Below are positions 8,498 to 17,566 of a DNA stretch of 64,000 nt, one piece after another. The stretch is taken from assembly GCA_016840385.1 (NCBI GenBank), contig JAEOSL010000001.1:91995-155994 (forward strand), given 5' to 3'. The stretch is from Candidatus Thorarchaeota archaeon (GTDB lineage Archaea; Asgardarchaeota; Thorarchaeia; Thorarchaeales; Thorarchaeaceae). Position numbers and translations under genes: made by a program. Each line of letters begins with the position of its first letter. Position 1 is the first letter of the stretch. Under the pieces are notes generated by a model. The model saw only the letters and a program-made list of their open reading frames with translations, was not told the DNA's origin and searched no databases.

Positions 8498-10519
8498 TTG
8501 CCAATATTTGATAGTTTCAATGTTAGTTTTTGGACAAAGGATCATAACGGTAATGGATTACTTCGAATAACTAAGAATGGTATGCAAATAGAATTCGAAT
8601 CAGGTTGTATGCTTTCTGAAAATGACCGTCAAGATACCTACTATGAAATAGATACACAAATTCTTCCCGGAGTAAATGGAGATTGGTACAATATCCCCCT
8701 CGAGGAATCCGTAAGAATCCAGTTCAAACCTCTATTCACCATAAGTCGACCATATGCACATCAAGGAGGCCAGTATATCGAAGAGATTTTTCCACCATCA
8801 ACAGCCGGTTTTTATGGAAGACTTAGAAATGGTTATGAAAAGCACCAATATATTGTACAACAAATCATTGGTGACTCAAAGCTCTGGCTTACTATAGCTA
8901 ATTCAAAAACTGGCCAAATATATGAAGCACATAGTATATTCCCGTATGAGGCTGGAGCACTATCGATTATTAGTAGCCAGGAGTTTAGAAATATCTGGTA
9001 TGGAAAAATCTGGTCAACTGTTCCATCATCAGTCCGAGAAGAGATTCGTGGGATATTGAATCATCCTTCTATATCATGGAAGGAATTTTCCAAGATTCTA
9101 GAGAACATCTCAATACCTGACCAACCTCTTGGAGAAACGATGAGAGAAATGCTAACTCCACTAATTCCTGAATCGTTTCCCGAAACAGTTAGAGAACAAT
9201 TAATGATCTTTTTAGTATACGTTTTGAAAAATGACTTCAATGTAGAAGATCCAATTGATTATCTGTATAAATACTGGTCATTTCCTATCCTTGGAGCATT
9301 ACTTGAAGGACACCTAATGTGCGTAAAGGCTGCTGTTCCATATCCACCATATTTGAAACTAATGACTCTAGCAGGTAGAAGAGATTTAGGAACTCCTGAT
9401 GATGCAACACCTCAAGATATCATAGAATCCCCTTGGCTTCTGTTTTGGCAAAAAACATGGGAGCAATTTCCTAATTGGTATAACATTGCAGCTGAGATAG
9501 TAAAGGAACTGAATTCTAAAGGGAAGCTAGTTGACAAGATACCTATCACTAAATCTGCAGCGAAGAAGTCAACCCAATCTTGGAAGAAACGACTTGCTAT
9601 TTTGATATATGAACTACGAATTGTTGGTCGAATCTATCCAGAAGCACTAGGTCTTACTGAACTAGTGTACCTTGGGTCCGCTTACAGATGGCCACACAAG
9701 CATATGAAATTCATAACATGTCTTGGAAGAGCTGGAGAAAGTTCACCTTATCTGCAAGTGATGGTCATGCCACCATCAGCAGCGTTACAAGTGAAAAGAG
9801 TATTACCCAATATTATCGAAATAGGCTCCACAACACGCATATCGAACATTTCTCTTTTTAATACCAAGAAAATGATGTGGGATATTCCAACCCAGCGAAT
9901 TTTATCATCCGTTGAAGAACAACTCTCCCCAAAGAGATTGACGAGTAGATATCAAATTGGAAAGTATGTGGGGAACAGCCGAATTACTCCCGAGGAAGCC
10001 AAGATATCAGACTTAGCAGCAGAAGGCATTAGATTAGGTAGTATTGAACGGAAGGAATACCTTGATCCTTGGGGACTCGATATTAGGACGGTGAATAAAA
10101 CACTTGCATCATTGCAAGATCGGAAAATTATCCAGATATACTATGAAACATCAACTCAAAATCTAATCTCTTTGGCTACGGTAATGCATGGACCTCCAAA
10201 ATCTGTCGCATCAATATGTAGTGCATTTCTTGATACTACTCCTTCCACATTGATGATGCTCGGGAGTGAAGGAAATCAATCCATTCTCATCTCAAAATTA
10301 CCTGAAGAATCTGCTTACGAATTAGCTTCGAAACTCCCATCTTATGGCTTGGAACATGATGTCACTATAAGATGCCTACGACCTACATCTTTTCAAAGCT
10401 ATGCTCATAATCTCTACCAACGCCTCTTGAAAGAAGACGGAACTTGGGATGATGACGTAAGCGCATTTCTCTCTCAAGCAAGATCTAAGCGAAAGGAGCT
10501 GTCGGAGAGCAATGCTTAA
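8498..10519 (+). CDS. Orphan 673-aa protein, function unknown
   Basis: No family is recognised. The first 130 residues are rich in aromatics and beta-like; residues 160-380 look helical. Toward the C-terminus a segment resembles a winged helix (IRTVNKTLASLQDRKIIQIYY), followed by a compact alpha/beta stretch. No catalytic motif, signal peptide or membrane segment is visible. The start is TTG at 8498. It stands alone between tRNA-Trp and 5S rRNA, both common integration targets, and may be accessory. A DNA-binding role is only a guess from the winged-helix-like segment. Confidence 0.75.
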   Translation: MPIFDSFNVSFWTKDHNGNGLLRITKNGMQIEFESGCMLSENDRQDTYYEIDTQILPGVNGDWYNIPLEESVRIQFKPLFTISRPYAHQGGQYIEEIFPPSTAGFYGRLRNGYEKHQYIVQQIIGDSKLWLTIANSKTGQIYEAHSIFPYEAGALSIISSQEFRNIWYGKIWSTVPSSVREEIRGILNHPSISWKEFSKILENISIPDQPLGETMREMLTPLIPESFPETVREQLMIFLVYVLKNDFNVEDPIDYLYKYWSFPILGALLEGHLMCVKAAVPYPPYLKLMTLAGRRDLGTPDDATPQDIIESPWLLFWQKTWEQFPNWYNIAAEIVKELNSKGKLVDKIPITKSAAKKSTQSWKKRLAILIYELRIVGRIYPEALGLTELVYLGSAYRWPHKHMKFITCLGRAGESSPYLQVMVMPPSAALQVKRVLPNIIEIGSTTRISNISLFNTKKMMWDIPTQRILSSVEEQLSPKRLTSRYQIGKYVGNSRITPEEAKISDLAAEGIRLGSIERKEYLDPWGLDIRTVNKTLASLQDRKIIQIYYETSTQNLISLATVMHGPPKSVASICSAFLDTTPSTLMMLGSEGNQSILISKLPEESAYELASKLPSYGLEHDVTIRCLRPTSFQSYAHNLYQRLLKEDGTWDDDVSAFLSQARSKRKELSESNA

Positions 10520-10547
10520 AACCAAACGTGAAAAACGAACGACTTGA

Positions 10548-10662
10548 TGGCGGCCATAGAGGGTCGGGATACACCTGATCTCAGCCGAACTCAGAAGTTA
10601 AGACGATTCTCGTTATGGGAAATGTGCGGTGCGCGAGCCCGTGACAAGCCCATGAGCTGCCA
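10548..10662 (+). rRNA. rrf: 5S ribosomal RNA
   Basis: The terminal helix TGGCGGC (10548-10554) pairs with GCTGCCA (10656-10662). The conserved loop sequence CCGAACTCAGAAGTTAAG follows the expected spacing for 5S rRNA. It is isolated from 16S and 23S genes, as in some archaea. Its last 60 nt recur at 11660-11719. Confidence 0.85.
10603..10662 (+). repeat. 5S 3'-half direct repeat, copy 1
   Basis: The 3' half of the 5S gene, repeated at 11660-11719 with about 5 differences in 60 nt. The two copies bracket about 1 kb holding a gene fragment and a membrane protein gene. Confidence 0.85.
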
Positions 10663-10707
10663 CTATTTCTCCTTTTATTAATCAATCCACCAACGATATA
10701 CATTGAG

Positions 10708-10852
10708 TCATTGTGATTGAAGTTCTTTGAATACTCTTTCAGTCTCTTCTGCATTTTCTTGGAGCCATTTCTTAAGGATTGCCCGTTTTCGTACATCATT
10801 TGGTTGCTTCTCCTCTTGTAGGCATCTTGTAATGTTCTTTGCATATTGGAAA
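10708..10852 (-). pseudogene. Truncated gene fragment (about 45 codons)
   Basis: On the minus strand a frame ending with TGA at 10708-10710 gives a strongly charged, helix-like C-terminus (EEKQPNDVRKRAILKKWLQ, then ENAEETERVFKELQ). The frame is closed by a stop just before 10852 and has no ATG. I read it as the 3' remnant of a lost gene within the segment bracketed by 5S repeats. It may also be chance. Confidence 0.35.
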
Positions 10853-10947
10853 TGCTAAGACCTTTGGATTATGAAATAATTATTCAAAAGATTAAAGTAT
10901 TTCTTCACATAAATATAGGACTAAGGTTTATTGAGTGTGATATTGAA

Positions 10948-11550
10948 ATGAGTATACATACGGCTAAATCCTCTAGAAGTGCCAAGCTCTATATTATTGC
11001 AGCAGTCTTGATGTTCATACAGACCGGCATAATTGTTGTTGTTATTCAACTCCTACCCGATATGGGATTCGGGGACATCTGGGCTGTAATGGACACTCTT
11101 GGATCATTTCTTTGGGTATTTCCATTAATTGGAGTCCTCTTCATTGTTGGTAGTTTCTTTGCTAGAACCGGACTCGGTGTCACAGGGACAACAAAACGTC
11201 ATGTAGGGGGAGGTTATTATCAATCCACAGTTGAAACAGCTAATGGTATAACCTGTGGGTGCATGACAGGTATTGCTGTATTAGGAATTGCCATCACTTT
11301 TTCAATTCCACATATAGAATCGACTTCTGGATTGGTGATGGTAGCGGCTATTCCTGCGATTCTGGCTGGTTTTATCGCAATGGTAGCGGGATATACATCA
11401 CTAAGTGCAACAATGAAACGTGGATCTGTTGAAATGGGACAAGATACTTCGGTCGTTCGTACGGATTCGAGGACTTGCCCCTATTGCGATAGGACAGGGA
11501 TATCTCCACAAGCAACCTCATGTCCTAGTTGTGGGCAACCTATAGCATAG
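10948..11550 (+). CDS. Four-helix membrane protein with C-terminal zinc ribbon
   Basis: From the preferred start ATG 10948 (MSIHTAKSS) the protein has four hydrophobic segments arranged in two hairpins, a glycine-rich loop between them, and a C-terminal double CxxC ribbon (CPYCDRTG ... CPSCGQPIA). The frame also extends back to 10846, but that part is AT-rich and unlike a protein start. This zinc-ribbon-ended membrane type is common in Asgard genomes; its function is unknown. It lies inside the region flanked by repeats of the 5S 3' half. Confidence 0.7.
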   Translation: MSIHTAKSSRSAKLYIIAAVLMFIQTGIIVVVIQLLPDMGFGDIWAVMDTLGSFLWVFPLIGVLFIVGSFFARTGLGVTGTTKRHVGGGYYQSTVETANGITCGCMTGIAVLGIAITFSIPHIESTSGLVMVAAIPAILAGFIAMVAGYTSLSATMKRGSVEMGQDTSVVRTDSRTCPYCDRTGISPQATSCPSCGQPIA

Positions 11551-11659
11551 GTTGACTAGAATCCTAGAGAACCAAGTCGGCGTGGATTGGGTCGTCGTAT
11601 TCCAGGTGATTTTCTAGGTGGTGATATTGTAACATTTATTGATTGGTAGAGAAAACGAT

Positions 11660-11719
11660 ACGACTCTCGTTATGGGAAATGTGCACTGCGCGAGCGTGTG
11701 ACAAGCCCATGAGCTGCCA
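11660..11719 (+). repeat. 5S 3'-half direct repeat, copy 2 (5S fragment)
   Basis: It matches 10603-10662 at about 55 of 60 positions, including the terminal GAGCTGCCA, but there is no 5' half upstream. It is therefore a partial 5S gene left by duplication or by integration at the 5S 3' end. The differences cluster in two short groups that fall in the internal helix region. Confidence 0.85.
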
Positions 11720-11814
11720 TTTTTCCCCCTTCTCCTTGTCAATTTTTCATTAATACGAAAATGTAGAGATAGAAGCCATTAAAAGAATACAAACGGCAAT
11801 CGGATTTGATTTTC

Positions 11815-12933
11815 ATGCAAATAGGAGCAACAAACGATTTCAGCGGGATTATCCAGATCGCATTCTTTGCCTTTATGATGATATTCATGCTATATGGAGC
11901 AAAGTTCCAGATTTGGCAATATCTGAAACAGATTGAGATAGGATTGGTTGAGATGAAGCGAATGTTTGTCGAATCACGACAGACAGCAATTGAAACCTTC
12001 AAGGAATATGGACATTCAGAAGAAGAAGTTGCCAAGGAACTAGACCAGTTCATGGACTACTTCACAATTATGCCAGTAGACCTTGACCCAGCAGGAATCT
12101 TGAAGCGACTCGACCATCTTCTCGACGTGCGCAGAGATAGATTCCAGGAGTTCGTTGCAGAACTTGCACCTGAATCAACTGGTGGTATGAACCAGAATCT
12201 TGAGAACACACTTGAGGTAACACAGGTTCTAGGACTCATCTATAGAGTTGTCAGACACTTCTACATCCTTGGAAAGAAGACTGGTAGCCAAATCATGATT
12301 ATGCAGATTCACATGCAAATGCCTGATCTTCTGAGACTTGCAAAGGCCTACTTTGATGCTATTGGTGCATTTTCACAAGGAAAACCGATCGGAGACGGTG
12401 TTGGACCATTGGTCATCACCAAGTTCGCCCGAGAGTTCGGTGCAACCCCTGAAAGCTACACCCACGAGATCTCAAGAGAGGTCGGATACTATGTTGTAGA
12501 GGCTGAAGGGCGTACAGTCTACGCACTACGAGCTACTGGTCCTGGTGGAACTGTCGGAAAACCAGGTTTTGGTGTGAAGAATCTCATGGAAAAGTATGGG
12601 AATAAAATATCGAGAATCATCACAATTGATGCTGCACTCAAGTTCGAAGGTGAAACTCTTGGAAGAGTTGCTGAAGGTACTGGTGCTGCAATTGGAGACC
12701 CTGGTCCAGAGAAACATGCTATGGAACAGGCTGCAACTGAATATGGAATCGGAATAGAGGCCATAGTCATTAAAGAAGATGAGGCTGCAGCAGTAGGAAT
12801 AATGGATAAGAAAATACTCGATGCGGTTCCTGAAGTGATTGAACGTATTAAGACTGTAATCAAGAAGAGAACAAAACCTGGTGAGAGTATCATCTTAGCA
12901 GGAATTGGAAACACAATCGGAATTGGCCTATGA
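11815..12933 (+). CDS. DUF1512 archaeal conserved membrane-anchored protein
   Basis: A 372-aa protein with one N-terminal membrane helix (IIQIAFFAFMMIFMLYG) followed by a soluble domain. Family blocks include MPVDLDPAGIL, GKPIGDGVGPLV and a glycine-rich GPGGTVGKPG. DUF1512 is widespread in archaea and often sits beside methionine aminopeptidase, as here (13303). The start is ATG 11815 or TTG 11806. It is followed after 1 bp by the next gene, so they are probably cotranscribed. The biochemical role is not established. Confidence 0.85.
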   Translation: MQIGATNDFSGIIQIAFFAFMMIFMLYGAKFQIWQYLKQIEIGLVEMKRMFVESRQTAIETFKEYGHSEEEVAKELDQFMDYFTIMPVDLDPAGILKRLDHLLDVRRDRFQEFVAELAPESTGGMNQNLENTLEVTQVLGLIYRVVRHFYILGKKTGSQIMIMQIHMQMPDLLRLAKAYFDAIGAFSQGKPIGDGVGPLVITKFAREFGATPESYTHEISREVGYYVVEAEGRTVYALRATGPGGTVGKPGFGVKNLMEKYGNKISRIITIDAALKFEGETLGRVAEGTGAAIGDPGPEKHAMEQAATEYGIGIEAIVIKEDEAAAVGIMDKKILDAVPEVIERIKTVIKKRTKPGESIILAGIGNTIGIGL

Positions 12934-12934
12934 G

Positions 12935-13306
12935 GTGAAAAAAGTGGGAATGATATCAAAACTTATTGGAGTTGCATTGGCAGTAGGTGGATTCTTTATA
13001 CTATTCATAGGAATAAATGATCCAACAATAATGTCCTACGTGTATTCGTTCTTGGGCTTAATCGTAATGTCAATAGGATTTGCACTATTGACTGCAGGAA
13101 GATCAAAAGAAGTGAAACCTCCACCACCGACAGTAACAGAAATCAGATGCAAAGATTGTGATTTCAAGGAGATTCGTGATTTCAAGAAAGGAGATTACAT
13201 TCTCAAATCTGTCGAGGATGCATGCCCCAAATGTCAGACAACAGGAATGACAATTGAAGGTGTATACATCATTAGAGAAGAACCTGAAGAAAAATACAAT
13301 ATCTAA
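12935..13306 (+). CDS. Two-helix membrane protein with zinc ribbon
   Basis: The start is GTG at 12935, 1 bp after the DUF1512 stop (a longer overlapping frame from 12905 is unlikely). Two membrane helices near residues 5-50 precede a cytosolic ribbon with CKDCDF and CPKCQTTG. About 123 aa. The tight spacing suggests it works with DUF1512. The gene overlaps the end of the convergent map gene by 4 bp. Function unknown. Confidence 0.8.
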   Translation: MKKVGMISKLIGVALAVGGFFILFIGINDPTIMSYVYSFLGLIVMSIGFALLTAGRSKEVKPPPPTVTEIRCKDCDFKEIRDFKKGDYILKSVEDACPKCQTTGMTIEGVYIIREEPEEKYNI

Positions 13307-14202
13307 GTTCGTTCGGTTAGAACGACTGGACCATCTTCCGAGATGAAAATCGTGTGCTCGGCCTGACTAACAGGTCGAGTCTTCTTCTCTATCTGCATTG
13401 GAAAACCAAGAATTACCTTTTCATTTATGAGCTCTCTAATTTCACTAACTACATCAATATCCTTGTTTGCCGTACCAATCCATCGAGATGCGTAGGGTAA
13501 AGGACCATATTGCTCACGTAGGTATTTTCTCAATTTCTCAGTTGTTCCTTCTAGAGTCTTCTCCAGACCTGTATTTGCAAAAATATAGACATATTCACTA
13601 TCAATCACTGTTCCTATACCACTGGTGGCAAAGGGCTCAATTGCGTAGTATTCTCCAATCTCAACAATGGGAGTTCCTCGTTTCTTAACATTGGGAACTT
13701 GTTTTCCAGCATGTAGATTGTAGCGTTTGAGACTGTGACCTGATAAGTTAGAGATTGGTCGAAGACCATAATCTTTGATAACTCTCTCAATAGTTGCACC
13801 AATTTCTCCTAGACTGATACCTGGAGTAATAATACTGATAGCTTCAGAGAGTGCATCTTCTGTAGCTGCTACAAATCCCTCAAGAGTTCCGTCAATATCA
13901 ACAGTCAATGCAGTATCAGCTATGTAACCATCTACATGAACACCAATATCCAGTTTGACCAGTCCAAATTCAGGGACTTCACTCTTGTCACCTTTCGGAG
14001 ATGTGCTATGTGCAGCAATATGATTGATTGAAACATTACAGGGAAATGCAGGAATTCCTCCATACTCTCTAATTTTCTTCTCAGCTGTTGAACAGATCTT
14101 GATAATACTGGCTTCTGGTTCAATCATTTCACTGATTTCTTCGAGTATTTTCGCGGCTATTTTGCCGGATTTAATAGCTGCAGGATTAGGATTGGCAACC
14201 AC
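13303..14202 (-). CDS. map: Methionine aminopeptidase, type II (copy 1)
   Basis: A 299-aa protein with the pita-bread fold and metal ligands: KLDIGVHVDGYIADTA (two Asp), SGHSLKRYNLHAG (His), YAIEPFAT (Glu) and QAEHTIF (Glu). It removes the N-terminal methionine from nascent proteins. An equally well-conserved paralog lies at 25235-26152 in the same orientation, about 45% alike by eye. The 11-kb accessory block 2 lies between the two copies. Confidence 0.95.
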   Translation of the reverse strand: MVANPNPAAIKSGKIAAKILEEISEMIEPEASIIKICSTAEKKIREYGGIPAFPCNVSINHIAAHSTSPKGDKSEVPEFGLVKLDIGVHVDGYIADTALTVDIDGTLEGFVAATEDALSEAISIITPGISLGEIGATIERVIKDYGLRPISNLSGHSLKRYNLHAGKQVPNVKKRGTPIVEIGEYYAIEPFATSGIGTVIDSEYVYIFANTGLEKTLEGTTEKLRKYLREQYGPLPYASRWIGTANKDIDVVSEIRELINEKVILGFPMQIEKKTRPVSQAEHTIFISEDGPVVLTERT

Positions 14203-14283
14203 AGTAACACCTTACACGAGATGAATCTTAGTTGCTCTTAAGCGGTTCCATGCCGTTGATTGTAATATAGATAAACCTAGACA

Positions 14284-16443
14284 TTATGTCAAAGTTGTCT
14301 GCCCAACAACGACACTGGGCTTGAATGATTTTACATCAATAATGTTTCTTGCGGCATTGACATCCGCATGGAGTGAACTTCCACAGCTCTCACAGTGAAA
14401 ATACTCTCCTCCCTTCTTCTCGTCAGTAGATCCCTTCGACTCCACACGCACACCCTTTTCCCCACAGACATGACACTTCTGAGAGGTCCAAGCAGGGCTT
14501 ACGGTCCATACTCCTCCTCTCTTATGTCCAAGACTCTGACGCATGTAGACTACAGTGTCAAAGATCTTTGACCAGAGATTTGAGCTTAATCTCCAAGACA
14601 GCGTTCCCCAACCAGCTGGGGGCGTGTAGGCCTTCAGATTCTCAAAATTTAGAGTCTTGACCTCATACTCTTCACAGAACCACACAGTCTGACTTGCTAC
14701 CTGTCTGGCAATCTCTCTGTCCAGTCTACCGACCTTCCTCCATATCGCGGATAGATGTCTGTCTTTCTTGAGGAGATGCCCGGGATAACTTCTGTCTGTG
14801 TGCTTTCGTTCCCAGTTGTTGCGCATCCGCCTCACGTTGGAAGTAAGTCCTCGTGTTTGGTTTCTCAGGTAATCCCTCTTGGAAATCAACTTGTCAAAGG
14901 AGACCATCTCGTCTACAAATCCTCCATTACCATCACGTACAGAAAGGACGATTGGTACTCGAACTCCACGGTCAGCTCCTGCTCTCCTTTTATAGGTCCG
15001 AGGTCCAAGTTCTTCATCAGCCATTTCTTTCGTTGGTGGTAGGAATGGTATCTGTAGGGTTACTCTATTATCTCTTAAGAGAAGACGGGGTGGTCCACAC
15101 TTGCGGGATTTTCTAAGCTTGGCTATCTTCACTTGCAGTTCATTTACCTTATCAGTATCCTTCTCCTTTCGATTCTTAAGTCGGGAATACTGATAGGTTG
15201 CATGTTGTAGTTCAATCGTGTTCATGAGTTGGGTGTGCATATCCTCGAACTTGCGAGCTCTGAACTTCAGCTTCTTTGCTCGATGATACTTACCTTCTTT
15301 CTCCGCGACATCAGCTTTCACTCTGTCCTTCACGACAGATTTAGGCAACCAGTCTAGGAATCTAAAGGAAAGGGTCTTTGTCTTGTAGGGCGACCCTTCT
15401 ACTTCTTTTCCTTCAATGGGTTCAGGAAGTTTCAGGAAGAATAGGACCTCATCCTCCTTTTCCTTATCTACTGAGTACCAGTAACCTTGACCTGGGTCGT
15501 TCTCGTTGCTTGCTGAGAAATCCTCTGTATGGGACTGCATCTTAGGAATCGAAAATGGATATCCCACAGATACGAATCCATGAAGAAGGCCATCCACTGA
15601 AGCTAATACCTCAACAGACTCAGACGAATCCTTGAGATATCTACTTACTCTCTTTCTCTGATATTTTCTGAAACTAAGAGGTTCTCCACGTTCAGTGAGG
15701 ATGTGTTCGTCCAGTTTCTTTCTCAATTGCTTCAAGACCGAAATTGTATGGTAATAACCGGTCCCATTGTTCTTTGTGCTCTCGCAGTTGGCACGTACTT
15801 CCTTGATCAGCTTTGAGAAAATGTATTTGTTCTTCAGCAACCTAACAAGAGCTTCTCTATCCTCACTCACATACTCAATTGCACTCTTCATGAGTTGTCT
15901 TCGTAACCAATTTGAATGAATGACCCTGGCTACTTGTTCAAGCACATTCCTATACATTCTTTCAAAGCATTGGACTTGGATATCCTTATTGTCCTTATAG
16001 GATAGATATCCTTCCTTCATCAAGAGATGATATCCATGCCCCCTATAGGAATTCAATTCCTCTCCAAGATTCTCAACTCGTCCTTTGTCTGAATAAACTC
16101 TACTAAGAACAAGATTGACCAGCTCCACATATTTCTCAAAATACATTCCCATCAATGAGAGGTCTGTGTCAATGACCTTTCGGCCAGTCACAGTTTGAAT
16201 TCTTTCCTGCACGACCTCAGTATTTGCTCTTCTATATCGAGGGTCGGGTCGATAGCCTTTACCTTTCTTATTCACTTCTCTATCCAATGAGCAGAGTGTG
16301 AATGATTCGACAAGGTATTTCAGTCCTGTTTTCTGGGGCGTTGTTGATGAAATACTATAATAGTTGTCGACCATTTTCTGTTGTTCAGAGGCCTTTGGCT
16401 TCTTACACGAGCGGGGACGACGCCGCTTTTCCTTTTTCATCAA
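14284..16443 (-). CDS. tnpB: Long TnpB/Cas12-like RuvC nuclease (719 aa)
   Basis: The C-terminal part has all the RuvC features of TnpB: D491 (GADRGV), E601 (LNFENL), zinc finger C657/C660/C684/C687 and D694 (HADVNAARN). TnpB is an RNA-guided DNA nuclease, so activity is plausible. The protein is much longer than usual TnpB (about 400 aa): some 480 residues precede RuvC-I, approaching compact Cas12 size. The N-terminus matches the partial protein at 1-884. It is the last gene of block 2 on the minus strand, 81 bp upstream of map copy 1. No Y1 transposase is nearby; an IS607 recombinase fragment sits at the other end of the block. A guide RNA from the 3' end is possible but not seen. Confidence 0.9.
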   Translation of the reverse strand: MMKKEKRRRPRSCKKPKASEQQKMVDNYYSISSTTPQKTGLKYLVESFTLCSLDREVNKKGKGYRPDPRYRRANTEVVQERIQTVTGRKVIDTDLSLMGMYFEKYVELVNLVLSRVYSDKGRVENLGEELNSYRGHGYHLLMKEGYLSYKDNKDIQVQCFERMYRNVLEQVARVIHSNWLRRQLMKSAIEYVSEDREALVRLLKNKYIFSKLIKEVRANCESTKNNGTGYYHTISVLKQLRKKLDEHILTERGEPLSFRKYQRKRVSRYLKDSSESVEVLASVDGLLHGFVSVGYPFSIPKMQSHTEDFSASNENDPGQGYWYSVDKEKEDEVLFFLKLPEPIEGKEVEGSPYKTKTLSFRFLDWLPKSVVKDRVKADVAEKEGKYHRAKKLKFRARKFEDMHTQLMNTIELQHATYQYSRLKNRKEKDTDKVNELQVKIAKLRKSRKCGPPRLLLRDNRVTLQIPFLPPTKEMADEELGPRTYKRRAGADRGVRVPIVLSVRDGNGGFVDEMVSFDKLISKRDYLRNQTRGLTSNVRRMRNNWERKHTDRSYPGHLLKKDRHLSAIWRKVGRLDREIARQVASQTVWFCEEYEVKTLNFENLKAYTPPAGWGTLSWRLSSNLWSKIFDTVVYMRQSLGHKRGGVWTVSPAWTSQKCHVCGEKGVRVESKGSTDEKKGGEYFHCESCGSSLHADVNAARNIIDVKSFKPSVVVGQTTLT

Positions 16444-16830
16444 CTATAACCTCGAAACTTTGTCCCTAAAGTAGCATTTAAACTCATACAGATTTTATTC
16501 TATACTAGTTACCAACAGCGATATATAAACTCGTAAATTATGAGGAGAATTAGTGGTTTTGACCCACTATTCTATAATAACCTCTTTTATAAGTAACTTA
16601 CAAAATGAGCTCCATAGCAATCAATGGCGTGCGATTTTCATAAAATATGTGTACGGGGTACAAGAAAGTAACATTATGTGTACGGGCGTACAGATTCGAA
16701 AGAATTAAAGGATGCGAGTAGATATCAGAGCAGAATATCATTCTAATAAGAGGGGGTAGACAATATCACACAAGAAGGACTGACTTATGATATACTTCAA
16801 AACGATGAATTTGGTAATGAAATAATCCAA
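16444..16830. other. Promoter region between TnpB-like gene and 218-aa gene
   Basis: The gap is AT-rich. It holds a TATATAAA run near 16523, an inverted repeat AGTGG/CCACT near 16551, and the paired TGTAC palindromes at 16650-16692. The frame of the 218-aa gene stays open upstream to 16750 with protein-like codons, so that gene may begin earlier than its first good start. Confidence 0.55.
16646..16692. promoter_or_regulatory. Two TGTAC...GTACA palindromes, putative operator
   Basis: TGTAC-GGG-GTACA (16650-16662) and TGTACG-GG-CGTACA (16679-16692) each follow TATG. The direct repeat TATGTGTACGGG recurs after 29 bp, close to three helical turns. They lie between the divergent 719-aa TnpB-like gene and the 218-aa gene. 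A related site, TGTAC-TC-GTACA, precedes giant 3. This pattern suits cooperative binding by a dimeric repressor. Confidence 0.55.
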
Positions 16831-17487
16831 GTGAATTCCACCTTAATGAAAGGAAATCAAGAGAAGAAAGGAATTATGTTTGAGTCAGTCTGGGATCTCA
16901 AGCATGATCATAGGACAATAACTTTTGTGTCGGGATTTCTTGTCACGCGATTTGGAAAGGAACCACTGGTACCATCTGAGGTCCCTGATAGGCACAAACG
17001 GCTTATTCGCAATATGGGAGTAATGGTGTTTAGAACTAAACCGTTCAGGGGACTAAAGCTATACCCACCCTTATTTGACAATACTCTTGTAATTGCAGAA
17101 AGAAGAATTGGCGAGAAGGAATCCAGATTATTCACAAATGAACAGGACGCTGAATTATGGAAACTCCAAACAGACAATGCTGATTTTTCAACACGAAGAA
17201 TTACACCAAAAAAAGCGAAGTATTTGTTTGAATCAAAGGTAACAACCCCCCATGTCATTCGTTCAGCCCAAGAGAACAGTCTTTCGATTAGATATGAATA
17301 TGTCAGATTGATAGAACAGGTAATCACAGGACTTGCAGCCATAGAACAATTCTTAGCTATGAATGAACGGGGTTTGAATCAAAAGTTGCTTGATCATATC
17401 TGGAAAACTGCTATTGGAACTGAACCACCTTTGGATACCGATTCTGTAATGAATAAAATTAGTGAGTTATTGGATACCCGATCCTAG
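16831..17487 (+). CDS. Unknown 218-aa protein of block 2
   Basis: No family is recognised. It is mixed alpha/beta, soluble, with no catalytic motif visible. The listed start is GTG 16831; ATG 16846 is an alternative, and the frame remains open and protein-like upstream to 16750. It is the only plus-strand gene inside block 2 and faces the TGTAC palindromes, so a regulatory role is conceivable but unsupported. It is convergent with the 330-aa nuclease gene. Confidence 0.65.
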   Translation: MNSTLMKGNQEKKGIMFESVWDLKHDHRTITFVSGFLVTRFGKEPLVPSEVPDRHKRLIRNMGVMVFRTKPFRGLKLYPPLFDNTLVIAERRIGEKESRLFTNEQDAELWKLQTDNADFSTRRITPKKAKYLFESKVTTPHVIRSAQENSLSIRYEYVRLIEQVITGLAAIEQFLAMNERGLNQKLLDHIWKTAIGTEPPLDTDSVMNKISELLDTRS

Positions 17488-17566
17488 AGAGAATCGAAGT
17501 TTTCTTTCCATGGGTGACAATGAAGAGGGTATTTCTAAATCCATATGCTAGCCAATTGGGTTATCA

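Noticed and set aside
10581..10844. 87-codon minus-strand frame overlapping the 5S gene
   Set aside because: Its second half is the complement of 5S rRNA, and another frame in the same place looks more protein-like.
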